Origin: Flavobacterium notoginsengisoli
GTDB taxonomy: Bacteria > Bacteroidota > Bacteroidia > Flavobacteriales > Flavobacteriaceae
Length of the DNA stretch: 64,000 nt
NCBI RefSeq assembly: GCF_014207905.1
Contig: NZ_JACHLB010000006.1
Location: forward strand, 248,001 to 312,000
Direction of reading: 5' to 3'
The translations under genes were made by a program, and so were the position numbers. Numbering within the stretch: the first letter of the stretch is position 1; the number at the start of each line of letters is the position of its first letter. The notes below the pieces were generated by a model. The model ran no database searches. It was given only the letters and a program-made list of their open reading frames with translations, and was not told the origin of the DNA. Positions 42,571-51,550 of this stretch are shown piece by piece.

Positions 42571-44491
42571 AAATATATTTCGCAAAAAACCACAGTGGAT
42601 ATCCGAAGAGGAAAGACTCAAAATAATTGAGAAAAGCAGCAAGCAGGTTTCCCGTGGCGTATTCTTTGCCACTGTAATTATAATTACCTCTTTCTTGCCT
42701 GTGTTTATGCTTACCGGACAGGAAGGAAAACTATTCCATCCTTTAGCCTTTACAAAAACATTCATACTGATTGTGGATGCCCTGTTGGTACTTACATTAG
42801 CTCCGGTACTGATTTCTTTTTTTATGAAAGGAAAATTCCGTCCAACCGATGCACATCCAGTAAATCGCTTTTTGGAAAGAGGTTATGAGCCAATTATACG
42901 CTGGGTTCTGAAATGGAGAAAAACAACTCTTGCAGTCAATATTCTGGCATTATTGATTTCTATTCCATTATTGATGCGGCTCGGAACGGAGTTCATGCCT
43001 CCATTGGATGAACAGAGTATTTTATTTATGCCTGTTACCCTCCCTGATGTATCTAATGGAGAAATCAAACGCATTTTGCAGGTACAGGATAAAATAATCA
43101 AATCGGTTCCTGAAGTTGAAAGTGTTTTGGGTAAGGCAGGGCGAGCTAACACAGCTACGGATAATTCCCCAATGAGCATGATTGAGACCATTATCATGCT
43201 AAAACCAAAATCACAGTGGCGTGAAGGAATAGATAAAAAAGATATTATTAAGGAACTCGATACCAAACTCCAGATACCTGGTGTAGTAAACGGCTGGACA
43301 CAGCCCATTATCAACCGAATCAATATGCTGGCAACAGGAATTCGTACCGATGTAGGAATTAAAGTCTACGGACAAAATCTCGACACCATTGCTCGTGTAT
43401 CTGAAAGGGTGAAAATGGCTTTAGAAGGAACTCCGGGAGTATCTGATTTATTTGTGGATCCTATTACCGGAGGTAAATACCTTGATGTTGATGTTAATCG
43501 CCAGGAATTGGCCCGATATGGATTAACAGTAGATGATGTAAACCAAACCGTGGAATTTGCTTTAGGTGGTGCATCCATTGGCAATACTGTTGAAGGACGA
43601 AGACGTTTTTCAATAAGTGTGCGTATGGCACAGGATTATAGAAATAGCGTGGAACGCATTAAACGCATTCCCTTACAGTCTCCTGCCTTTGGAGAAGTGC
43701 CATTATCTGCCGTTGCTGATATTAAATTCGTAGACGGACCGCCAATGATCAGTTCTGAAAATGCACTCCTTCGCGGAGCAGTCATGTTCAATATACGTGA
43801 TCGTGATATGGGAGGAACCGTACAGGAAGCAATGAAAAAATTAGAAAGTGCCAAAAACATACTTCCTGAAGGGTACTTTATAGAATGGAGCGGACAATAT
43901 GAGAACCTGATCAGCGGAGAAAAGACCCTTAAAGTCATTGCGCCGCTAGTATTGCTTATTATTTTCTTCGCCCTATATTTTGCCTTTAATTCCCTTAGGG
44001 AAGCCTTTTTAAGTCTTATAACAGTTCCTTTTGCTTTAATTGGAGGTGCCTATATAATTTTTTTCTGGGATGTCAATCTATCAGTGGCGGTAGCAGTAGG
44101 TTTTATTGCCCTTTTTGGAATTGCCGTGGAAACCGGAATTGTGATGGTTATCTATCTCAATGATGCCATGGAGCAACTTATCCGGGCCAAAGGAAACTCA
44201 AGGGAAACCATCACTAAAGAAGATCTCAGGGAATATGTGGTACACGGCGCCGCAAAACGATTGCGCCCAAAACTAATGACCGTTTGCGTCTCATTATTCG
44301 GATTAGTACCTGTCCTGTGGTCCAATGGTGTTGGAATGGATGTAATGAAACCAATTGTATTGCCTATGATTGGCGGTGTATTTACCTCTGCCGTGCATAT
44401 CTTATTAGTAACCCCGCTTATTTTCCTAATGTCCAAAGAATATGAACTAAGAAAATATGGCAAACTCGAAGTACATGATGTCAAACATTAA
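42542..44491 (+). CDS. cusA: CusA/CzcA-type RND efflux permease, C-terminal part (frameshifted)
   Basis: From the ATG at 42542 this frame gives about 649 residues beginning MKQTLMKRIKNIF. It then shows EEERLKIIEKSSKQVSRGVF, ATVIIITSFLPVFMLTGQEG, GTEFMPPLDEQSILFMPVTL, INMLATGIRTDVGIKVYGQN and the last helices (ALFGIAVETGIVMVIYLNDA). Together with the N-terminal part it makes a full-length CusA-type pump that takes Cu(I)/Ag(I) or Zn/Co/Ni from the periplasm to the outer-membrane channel. Met-rich positions and the copper neighbours favour Cu(I). The ATG sits inside the upstream frame, so reinitiation could make a separate polypeptide, but the break lies in a cytoplasmic loop between conserved helices. 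Confidence 0.88.
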   Translation: MKQTLMKRIKNIFRKKPQWISEEERLKIIEKSSKQVSRGVFFATVIIITSFLPVFMLTGQEGKLFHPLAFTKTFILIVDALLVLTLAPVLISFFMKGKFRPTDAHPVNRFLERGYEPIIRWVLKWRKTTLAVNILALLISIPLLMRLGTEFMPPLDEQSILFMPVTLPDVSNGEIKRILQVQDKIIKSVPEVESVLGKAGRANTATDNSPMSMIETIIMLKPKSQWREGIDKKDIIKELDTKLQIPGVVNGWTQPIINRINMLATGIRTDVGIKVYGQNLDTIARVSERVKMALEGTPGVSDLFVDPITGGKYLDVDVNRQELARYGLTVDDVNQTVEFALGGASIGNTVEGRRRFSISVRMAQDYRNSVERIKRIPLQSPAFGEVPLSAVADIKFVDGPPMISSENALLRGAVMFNIRDRDMGGTVQEAMKKLESAKNILPEGYFIEWSGQYENLISGEKTLKVIAPLVLLIIFFALYFAFNSLREAFLSLITVPFALIGGAYIIFFWDVNLSVAVAVGFIALFGIAVETGIVMVIYLNDAMEQLIRAKGNSRETITKEDLREYVVHGAAKRLRPKLMTVCVSLFGLVPVLWSNGVGMDVMKPIVLPMIGGVFTSAVHILLVTPLIFLMSKEYELRKYGKLEVHDVKH

Positions 44492-45725
44492 AATACTGGC
44501 AGTACTATTGCTTTTACTGCCCATACAGCTATGGAGCCAGACCAAACAGGTCTTGTCTCTTGATACAATCCTTCAAAGGATTGATAAAAAAAATGTGCTC
44601 CTGCAAAGCTATAGTTTAAAGGCAGAAGGATACAAGTACAGTGGCGATGCCGCAACGGCATGGATGGCACCAATGGTGGGTGTGGGAACTTTTATGACCC
44701 CCTATCCCTTTCAGGAGGTTATGGATGACCGCGACAAAGGATCTTTAATGTTCAGAATTGAACAGGACATCCCCAATGTAGGAAAGCTAAACAAGAAGAA
44801 AAAATTCATCCAGTCCCAAGGAAACATTGAGAACGCTACCCGTGCCGTTACCCTTAACGACTATAAATCGAAGGCCAAACAGCTCTACTACAGCTGGATG
44901 GTGGCCGAACAGCGAATGAAAGTTTTGGATCAGAACGAAAAGATAATGCTGACCATGAAAAAGATTGAGGAAGTGCGCTATCCCTACAACCAGTCGCAAT
45001 TGGGTAATGTATACAAGATCGACGCAAGGATTGAAGAAAACAAAAATATGGTCCGCATGCAGGAAGGTGAAATTGCAAAAGCAAGAGCATGGCTCAACAG
45101 CTTGATGAACCAGCCCGGCAATGCTGATTTTGCCATAGACACGAGTATTAATCCTGTCTTCAACCCAGCTTTACACGACACCACAAGCCTTGCAGGGGTA
45201 CGTGGAGATATCAAGAAGATGGATGCTGGAATTGAATCGATGCAGCTTAGTATTGAGGCCATGAAAGCAGAAAAAAATCCCTCTTTTAAAATCCAGTTTG
45301 ATCATATGAATTCTTTTGATAAAATGATGCCCAAAGCCTATTCGGTAATGGCAATGATGTCTATTCCTATTGCTCCCTGGTCTTCAAAAATGTATAAATC
45401 AGATGTCAAAGCAATGCAATACAATGTACAGGCTATGGAGAAAGAGAAATCCGCCATGCTGCAGGAAACCCAAGGTATGTTATATGGTATGCAATACGAA
45501 ATACTGACCATGCAAAAAAGGATTCAGGGACTCGAAACAAAAATAATCCCTTCTATGCAAAAGTCCCTGGATGTAAACTTTCTGAACTATCAGGAAAACA
45601 AACTGCAGATTCCTGTAGTAATTGACTCCTGGGAAGCTTTAAATATGCTGCAGAATAACTTATTAGATGAAAAATTAAAACTATATCAAATGATTGTCGA
45701 TTATGAAAAAGAACTCTATCGCTAA
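44475..45725 (+). CDS. TolC-family outer-membrane efflux channel (CusC-like)
   Basis: Using the ATG at 44475, the protein has about 416 residues with a signal peptide (MMSNIKILAVLLLLLPIQLW, cleaved near SQ). Long amphipathic helices typical of TolC-type proteins follow, such as QLYYSWMVAEQRMKVLDQNE and MQKRIQGLETKIIPSMQKSL. The middle has unusually many Met (MDAGIESMQLSIEAMKAEKN, FDHMNSFDKMMPKAYSVMAM), consistent with a copper-handling duct. Its start overlaps the end of cusA and its end overlaps the next adaptor gene, so it is tightly coupled to the CusA-CusB genes. Confidence 0.88.
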   Translation: MMSNIKILAVLLLLLPIQLWSQTKQVLSLDTILQRIDKKNVLLQSYSLKAEGYKYSGDAATAWMAPMVGVGTFMTPYPFQEVMDDRDKGSLMFRIEQDIPNVGKLNKKKKFIQSQGNIENATRAVTLNDYKSKAKQLYYSWMVAEQRMKVLDQNEKIMLTMKKIEEVRYPYNQSQLGNVYKIDARIEENKNMVRMQEGEIAKARAWLNSLMNQPGNADFAIDTSINPVFNPALHDTTSLAGVRGDIKKMDAGIESMQLSIEAMKAEKNPSFKIQFDHMNSFDKMMPKAYSVMAMMSIPIAPWSSKMYKSDVKAMQYNVQAMEKEKSAMLQETQGMLYGMQYEILTMQKRIQGLETKIIPSMQKSLDVNFLNYQENKLQIPVVIDSWEALNMLQNNLLDEKLKLYQMIVDYEKELYR

Positions 45726-47043
45726 GTTAGTCGCATTGTTATTCGTTTCGATATTATTATTGACAGCCTGTAACAAGAAAACCGAGTATAACAGTAAGCC
45801 ATCACATCAGCATGTTACAAATCAGGAATATACCTGTCCGATGCATCCTGAAGTTATTCAGGATAAGCCCGGCAGCTGCCCAATATGCGGTATGGAATTG
45901 GTTCCAAGACATACCCCTGGTACGGAAACAGCTATAGACAGCAGCCTGAAACACCTTTTAAAACCCGTCAATGAACAGGTCGTTTCTAATATATCTGTCA
46001 TAAAACCTCAGGGAGGTACTAAAATATTCTCTCTGCAGGTACAAGGAATTATTACCTACGATACCCGTGAGCAGACCAGCATTTCCAGCAGGGTAAGCGG
46101 AAGGATTGAGCGCCTGCTGATTAAGTACAATTACCAGCCCATAAAAAAAGGACAGCTAATCATGGAAATCTATTCACCTGACCTTGCTGCCGCGCAAAGA
46201 GAGTTGTTGTTTATTTATCAATCTGATGCAAACAATCCGATGCTTCAAAAAGCAAAAGAGAGACTGTCTCTGCTAGGCATGCAGCAGAAACAAATACAAC
46301 AGGTATTAAAGACAGGTAAAATTTCCTATCGCATTCCTGTTTACAGTAATGCCACCGGCTACATCTTAGACAATACTGCGACAGCAAATGCTTCTGCAAT
46401 AGCTCCTGCGGCTTCACCTCAAAGCTCGGTGTCAGATGATGGCATGGGTGCTATGGGCTCAAGTGGCAATGCAGCATCAAATAATAGTGCATCTACCCCT
46501 GCTGCCTCTGCTATTATGCTAAGAGAAGGGCAATATATTGGTGCTGGACAATCACTCTTCACAATCTATACCAACAAAAACCTTATCGCTGAGTTTGCTT
46601 TTGATCCATCGGTATCACCCCAGATTAAAAAAGGACAAAAACTGGTGTTTTATGAACCCTCAGATAAGCAAAACGTATATACTGGTATTATCGGACTCAT
46701 TCAGCCCGTCTTTAAAGAGGGAAGCAACTTTACTATAGCAAGGATTTATTTGCAGGATAATAAATTTCAAACTGGAAAATTAGTAACTGCAGCCGTTCCT
46801 ATTGTCAGTAAAGGCTGGTGGCTCCCGCAAAGTGCCGTTCTCAATCTAGGAAATAAATCCATCGTTTTCAAAAAAGAAAAAGACGTGTTTGTTCCCAGAG
46901 AAGTTAAAACGAAAAACAATGCTGATGGAATGGTCCTAATAGATCAAGACATCAGTGATTGGGGTATTGCCAGCAATGCGGCCTATATGATAGACAGTGA
47001 GAGTTTTATCAAGATAGCTTCAGAAAATAAATTAAAAAATTAA
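45703..47043 (+). CDS. CusB-type periplasmic adaptor with N-terminal HMBD, copy 1
   Basis: From ATG 45703 the protein has 446 residues. It has a lipobox (SILLLTACNK), an HMBD module YTCPMHPEVIQDKPGSCPIC near residue 44, then the adaptor fold: ISSRVSGRIERLLIKYNYQP and KKGQLIMEIYSPDLAAAQRE (barrel-sandwich hybrid and hairpin), and a beta-barrel further on. A Ser/Ala/Gly-rich insertion (residues about 230-275) interrupts the lipoyl half. HMBD-CusB proteins pick up Cu(I) and pass it to CusA. A TTG-started extension to 45694 is not credible. Start 45703 overlaps the TolC stop by 23 bases. Confidence 0.88.
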   Translation: MKKNSIAKLVALLFVSILLLTACNKKTEYNSKPSHQHVTNQEYTCPMHPEVIQDKPGSCPICGMELVPRHTPGTETAIDSSLKHLLKPVNEQVVSNISVIKPQGGTKIFSLQVQGIITYDTREQTSISSRVSGRIERLLIKYNYQPIKKGQLIMEIYSPDLAAAQRELLFIYQSDANNPMLQKAKERLSLLGMQQKQIQQVLKTGKISYRIPVYSNATGYILDNTATANASAIAPAASPQSSVSDDGMGAMGSSGNAASNNSASTPAASAIMLREGQYIGAGQSLFTIYTNKNLIAEFAFDPSVSPQIKKGQKLVFYEPSDKQNVYTGIIGLIQPVFKEGSNFTIARIYLQDNKFQTGKLVTAAVPIVSKGWWLPQSAVLNLGNKSIVFKKEKDVFVPREVKTKNNADGMVLIDQDISDWGIASNAAYMIDSESFIKIASENKLKN

Positions 47044-47046
47044 GTC

Positions 47047-48261
47047 ATGAACAGTAAATCAATAATTCGTACTATTTTGCTCATTGCAATGGTTTTTCCA
47101 CTTCTATTTACAGCATGTGTTCAAAAAGAAGAAAAAAAAGTCAGTCAGGAAAAAGTTCAAACCTATACCTGTCCCATGCATCCGCAAATTGTAAAAGATG
47201 GTCCTGGCTCATGCCCAATCTGTGGAATGGATTTAGTGCCCTTCGAAAAAAACAACTCACAGGACTTTCTAACCTTGGGGCCAAGCCAGCAAGCTCTAGC
47301 CAATTTGACTACAATAACAGCCGGAGAAAATGAATTTTCGAATTCATCGCGTCTCAACGGGCGTTTGGTTACTGACCCTGAGCAAACTATTTACATCTCA
47401 AGCCGAGTGGCAGGAAGGATTGAAGAGTTGTATGTAAAAGAAACTGGTGTTCCCGTTCGAAAAGGCCAGCCTTTATACAGAATATATTCAGAGCAGCTAT
47501 CAGCCCTGCAACAGGAGTACCTCATTGCCACAGCACAGGCCACAAGCTTTGCCGAGGATAAACGCTTTGCCCAAATAAAAAATGCTGCAAAGCAAAAACT
47601 ATTATTGTATGGTCAGTCCGAAGCCCAGCTTAATGAGTTATTCAAAAAACAAAAAGCATCCCCTTATGTTGATTATTATTCTCCAAATTCAGGAATAGTT
47701 GCAGAACTTTCCATAACGGAAGGCCAATATGTAGCAGAAGGAGCCTCTATTATGAAATTAGAAGATTACAATCGTTTATGGGTCGAAGCTGATGTTTATC
47801 CAGCCGATGCAGGTAAAATTAAAACCGGCCAAAAGGTTAAAGTTTTAGTCTCTGGTTATGAAGATCAGCCCCAAACAATGACCGTAGATTTTATAAATCC
47901 TGCCTTGCAGACAAGCAAGCAGATAATACAGCTGCGCGGTACTATTGCCAATCCAAACAATCAATGGCAGGCAGGTCAGCAGGCAATTGTTTTACTGCCT
48001 TCCTCAGAACAGAAAATGAAATTGACCATACCTGTGGATGCTGTTATAAGAGACGGAAGCGGCACACATGTTTGGATTGAAATTGGAAAAGGCAAATATC
48101 AGCCTAGAATGGTGGCGATTGGTTCGGAAACCTTCGATGAAGTCGAAATTACTGGCGGCTTAAAAAAAGGTGATGTCGTTGTTGCATCTGGCGCCTATCT
48201 CCTGTACAGTGAATTTATATTAAAGAAAGGCAAAAACCCAATGTCAGGAATGAAAATGTAA
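47047..48261 (+). CDS. cusB: CusB-type periplasmic adaptor with N-terminal HMBD, copy 2
   Basis: The 404-residue lipoprotein (LLFTACVQKE) has the HMBD YTCPMHPQIVKDGPGSCPIC near residue 40. A full adaptor fold follows: ISSRVAGRIEELYVKETGVP, YYSPNSGIVAELSITEGQYV, LWVEADVYPADAGKIKTGQK, then VDAVIRDGSGTHVWIEIGKG and the Met-rich end NPMSGMKM. It is the more conventional of two adaptors in tandem (three bases apart). Having two different adaptors for one pump may allow mixed hexamers around CusA. Divalent-metal specificity (CzcB) is less likely given the Met/HMBD content. Confidence 0.9.
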   Translation: MNSKSIIRTILLIAMVFPLLFTACVQKEEKKVSQEKVQTYTCPMHPQIVKDGPGSCPICGMDLVPFEKNNSQDFLTLGPSQQALANLTTITAGENEFSNSSRLNGRLVTDPEQTIYISSRVAGRIEELYVKETGVPVRKGQPLYRIYSEQLSALQQEYLIATAQATSFAEDKRFAQIKNAAKQKLLLYGQSEAQLNELFKKQKASPYVDYYSPNSGIVAELSITEGQYVAEGASIMKLEDYNRLWVEADVYPADAGKIKTGQKVKVLVSGYEDQPQTMTVDFINPALQTSKQIIQLRGTIANPNNQWQAGQQAIVLLPSSEQKMKLTIPVDAVIRDGSGTHVWIEIGKGKYQPRMVAIGSETFDEVEITGGLKKGDVVVASGAYLLYSEFILKKGKNPMSGMKM

Positions 48262-48282
48262 TAACCAATCTCACAACAGACG

Positions 48283-48822
48283 ATGAAAAAAATAATCAAA
48301 ATAGGAATCCCGATATTATCAATCTTCTTACTTATTGCCTGCGGTAATAATGAAAACAAAAAGCAAGAGAATCCTGAGGATAGTGAAACTTCTGTCCCAA
48401 TTTCAAAAGAAGCCGAAATCAGGATAAATGATGATGTCTTAAACGCGATATACAGCCAGTATGCACATTTAACAGTAGCCCTTACCGAAGATAATATCGC
48501 GGAAGCAAAACTGGCGGCCAATGCGATTGAAGCGGGAGCACGGCAAATTAGCAACAACAGTACTCTTGCAGTAAGTGCCGCAGCAATCGTTTCAGCTCCT
48601 GATATTGAAAACCAGCGGGCTGCCTATTCTAAGCTAAGCAATGAACTCATTTACCTGCTAAAAAAAGCAGGAATGACCCAGGCTGAGCTGTACGTGGAAT
48701 ATTGTCCAATGGCGTTTGACAATAAGGGGGCCGTATGGATTAGTTCTACCAAAGAAGTACGTAATCCTTATTTTGGAGCAAAAATGCTCAAGTGCGGTGA
48801 GGTGAAAGAAACAATTAAATAA
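48283..48822 (+). CDS. DUF3347 lipoprotein
   Basis: The 179-residue lipoprotein (SIFLLIACGNN) carries a single, more divergent DUF3347 domain: LNAIYSQYAHLTVALTEDNI, ISNNSTLAVSAAAIVSAPDI, EYCPMAFDNKGAVWISSTKE and MLKCGEVKE. It lacks the HMBD. It is the fourth DUF3347 protein of the cluster and stands directly after cusB (22 bases), closing the cusA-tolC-cusB unit. The preserved CPM and C(G) residues suggest that the metal site is kept. Confidence 0.8.
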   Translation: MKKIIKIGIPILSIFLLIACGNNENKKQENPEDSETSVPISKEAEIRINDDVLNAIYSQYAHLTVALTEDNIAEAKLAANAIEAGARQISNNSTLAVSAAAIVSAPDIENQRAAYSKLSNELIYLLKKAGMTQAELYVEYCPMAFDNKGAVWISSTKEVRNPYFGAKMLKCGEVKETIK

Positions 48823-48998
48823 TTAGGTTCTAAAACAAAACTACTTGTAATTTTTTTCAGTGTTAAAAAATGGATATCAAAGCTTATTGGGAATAAGATC
48901 ATTTTAAGCAAATCAAAATTTCAGGTTTACTAAAAAAAAGCTAACTTTCTATATATTAAATATATAACACATCGAATTTTATAAAAAAAAACAACATT

Positions 48999-51524
48999 AT
49001 GACACACACCTATACAATATCGGGAATGACTTGCGATGGATGTCGTACGAAAGTAGAAAAAACATTAAATGCTGTGCAGGGAATAAAGGCAACTGTTACC
49101 TTAGATCCTCCATTGGCAACCATTACAATGGAAAAACATATTGCAACCGAACAGCTGCAGGAAGCATTGACTGCGGTTGGAAAGTACACCATTGAAATGA
49201 CACACACGACTCATTCGCAAGAAAAAACAGCTGAGAAACCATGCTGTAGTACTGCTAACGATCCTGATCATAAAAAGTTAGCTGCGCCTCATAATGATGC
49301 GGGTGGAAAATACTATTGCCCGATGCATTGTGAAGGCGATAAAATGTATGATAAACCGGGAGATTGTCCTGTATGCGGAATGCATTTGGTACAAGAACCA
49401 CCCGCTGTTCAGGTTCAGCAATACACATGCTCTATGCATCCGGAAATTATAACCAATGCGCCAGGATCATGTCCTATTTGCGGGATGGATCTAGTACCAA
49501 TGGAACCAAGCGAAAGCGAAGAACAAAGGATTTATAAGGGTTTGGTTAAGAAAATGAAAATAGCGGTTGTATTTACAGTTCCTGTTTTCGCCATTGCCAT
49601 GATAGAAATGGCACACAACAATCCTCTACTTCAACTAATGGATGCGGCTAAATGGAATTGGGTACAGCTTATTTTATCACTTCCTGTTGTCTTTTATGCC
49701 TGCTGGGTATTTTTTGTACGAGCATGGAAATCAATAATCACATGGAATTTAAATATGTTTACCCTTATCGGAATTGGTACAGGAGTGGCATTTTTATTTA
49801 GTTTAGTTGGAATGTTTTTTCCAGACATTTTTCCAAGTGAATTTAAGACCCAGCACGGAACAGTACTATTGTACTTCGAGGCCACAACAGTTATTCTGAC
49901 TTTGGTTTTATTAGGACAATTGCTTGAAGCCAGAGCGCACAGTCAAACCAGTGGTGCTATAAAAGAATTATTAAAATTGGCTCCTACCGAAGCTACTTTG
50001 GTAATTGATGGCGGTGATAAAGTAATCTCAATCCATGATATAAAAAAAGGTAATTTATTACGGGTAAAACCCGGAGATAAAATTCCTGTGGATGGGAAAA
50101 TAACCGATGGTGAAAGTACAATAGACGAATCGATGATTACCGGTGAACCAATTCCTGTAGATAAAAAAATAGGCGATATGGTGTCTTCAGGAACTATAAA
50201 CGGAAACAAATCATTTATAATGATTGCCGAAAAAGTTGGTTCGGAAACCTTGCTTTCGCAAATTATACAGATGGTTAATAATGCAAGTCGTTCCAGAGCA
50301 CCAATTCAAAAACTAGCCGATAGTATTGCTAAATATTTTGTACCAATTGTTGTTGTAATTTCCATTCTTACCTTTTTCATTTGGGCAAAATTTGGTCCCG
50401 AACCGGCATTGGTCTATGGGTTTATAAATGCCATTGCGGTACTAATTATTGCCTGTCCTTGTGCTTTAGGATTGGCAACGCCCATGTCTGTAATGGTAGG
50501 AGTTGGAAAAGGCGCTCAATCGGGAATTCTGATAAAAAATGCTGAAGCTTTAGAAAAAATGGATAAGGTAAATGTTCTGATTACTGATAAAACAGGAACA
50601 ATTACAGAAGGGAAACCTTCGGTGGAAAAAATTGTTGCACTACAATATTCAGAAGATGAACTGTTGCAATACATTGCATCTTTAAATCAGTATAGCGAAC
50701 ACCCTTTGGCACAAGCCGTGGTGAAATTTGCAAAAGCTAAAAATGTCTCTTTAACGAAAGTCGATGATTTTGAAAATATTGCAGGAAAAGGAGTTATTGG
50801 AACTGCTATTGATAAAAAGATCGCATTAGGGAATAAAAAATTAATGGAGCAAGTAGGCGCAGCTATATCTGCCACAATTGAAGAGAAAATTATTGCCGAA
50901 CAAAAATTAGGAAAAACAGTTTCTTATATCGCTGTAGATAAGAACGTAGTGGGATTTGTAACGATAACCGATGCTATAAAACAAACCAGTGCTGCTGCTA
51001 TAAAAGAATTAATGCGTCAAGGAGTTGAAGTAATCATGCTTACGGGAGATAATGTAAATACTGCCAAAGCTGTTGCCGAAGATTTGCATTTAACCTCTTT
51101 CCAAGCAGGTTGTTTACCAGAAGACAAATTAAAAGTAATAGAGAAATTACAAGCTGAAGGAAAAGTTGTTGCTATGGCAGGAGATGGCATAAACGATGCG
51201 CCAGCTTTGGCACAATCGGACATTGGCATTGCGATGGGAACAGGAACAGATGTTGCGATAGAAAGTGCCAAGATTACTTTGGTAAAAGGAGATTTGCAAG
51301 GAATTGTAAAAGCAAAAAATCTGAGCCACGCTGTAATGCGCAACATCAAGCAAAACCTATTCTTTGCTTTTATTTATAATGTCTTAGGCGTACCAGTAGC
51401 TGCGGGAGTTTTATATCCGTTTTTCGGAATATTACTTTCTCCTATGATTGCTGCCCTGGCAATGAGTTTTAGCTCGGTATCTGTTATTGTCAATGCATTG
51501 CGATTGAGAAGCTTAAAACTCTAA
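48999..51524 (+). CDS. copA: Cu(I)-translocating P-type ATPase CopA with HMA and two HMBDs
   Basis: CopA pumps cytosolic Cu(I) to the periplasm. In 841 residues the N-terminus is a HMA domain (YTISGMTCDGCRTKVEKTL, CxxC at residues 11-14). Two HMBD modules follow, YYCPMHCEGDKMYDKPGDCP near 104 and YTCSMHPEIITNAPGSCPIC near 142. The P1B core then shows TGEP (actuator), IIACPCALGLATPMSVMVG (CPC, TM6), DKTGTITEG (phosphorylation Asp), SEHPLAQ (HP locus) and GDGINDAPAL (hinge). All catalytic residues are present. The C-terminal helices and MxxSS (MSFSSVSVIVNALRL) mark the Cu(I) class. It has its own 176-base upstream region. Confidence 0.93.
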   Translation: MTHTYTISGMTCDGCRTKVEKTLNAVQGIKATVTLDPPLATITMEKHIATEQLQEALTAVGKYTIEMTHTTHSQEKTAEKPCCSTANDPDHKKLAAPHNDAGGKYYCPMHCEGDKMYDKPGDCPVCGMHLVQEPPAVQVQQYTCSMHPEIITNAPGSCPICGMDLVPMEPSESEEQRIYKGLVKKMKIAVVFTVPVFAIAMIEMAHNNPLLQLMDAAKWNWVQLILSLPVVFYACWVFFVRAWKSIITWNLNMFTLIGIGTGVAFLFSLVGMFFPDIFPSEFKTQHGTVLLYFEATTVILTLVLLGQLLEARAHSQTSGAIKELLKLAPTEATLVIDGGDKVISIHDIKKGNLLRVKPGDKIPVDGKITDGESTIDESMITGEPIPVDKKIGDMVSSGTINGNKSFIMIAEKVGSETLLSQIIQMVNNASRSRAPIQKLADSIAKYFVPIVVVISILTFFIWAKFGPEPALVYGFINAIAVLIIACPCALGLATPMSVMVGVGKGAQSGILIKNAEALEKMDKVNVLITDKTGTITEGKPSVEKIVALQYSEDELLQYIASLNQYSEHPLAQAVVKFAKAKNVSLTKVDDFENIAGKGVIGTAIDKKIALGNKKLMEQVGAAISATIEEKIIAEQKLGKTVSYIAVDKNVVGFVTITDAIKQTSAAAIKELMRQGVEVIMLTGDNVNTAKAVAEDLHLTSFQAGCLPEDKLKVIEKLQAEGKVVAMAGDGINDAPALAQSDIGIAMGTGTDVAIESAKITLVKGDLQGIVKAKNLSHAVMRNIKQNLFFAFIYNVLGVPVAAGVLYPFFGILLSPMIAALAMSFSSVSVIVNALRLRSLKL

Positions 51525-51550
51525 AAAATAATAATTTATTATTAAAACAA

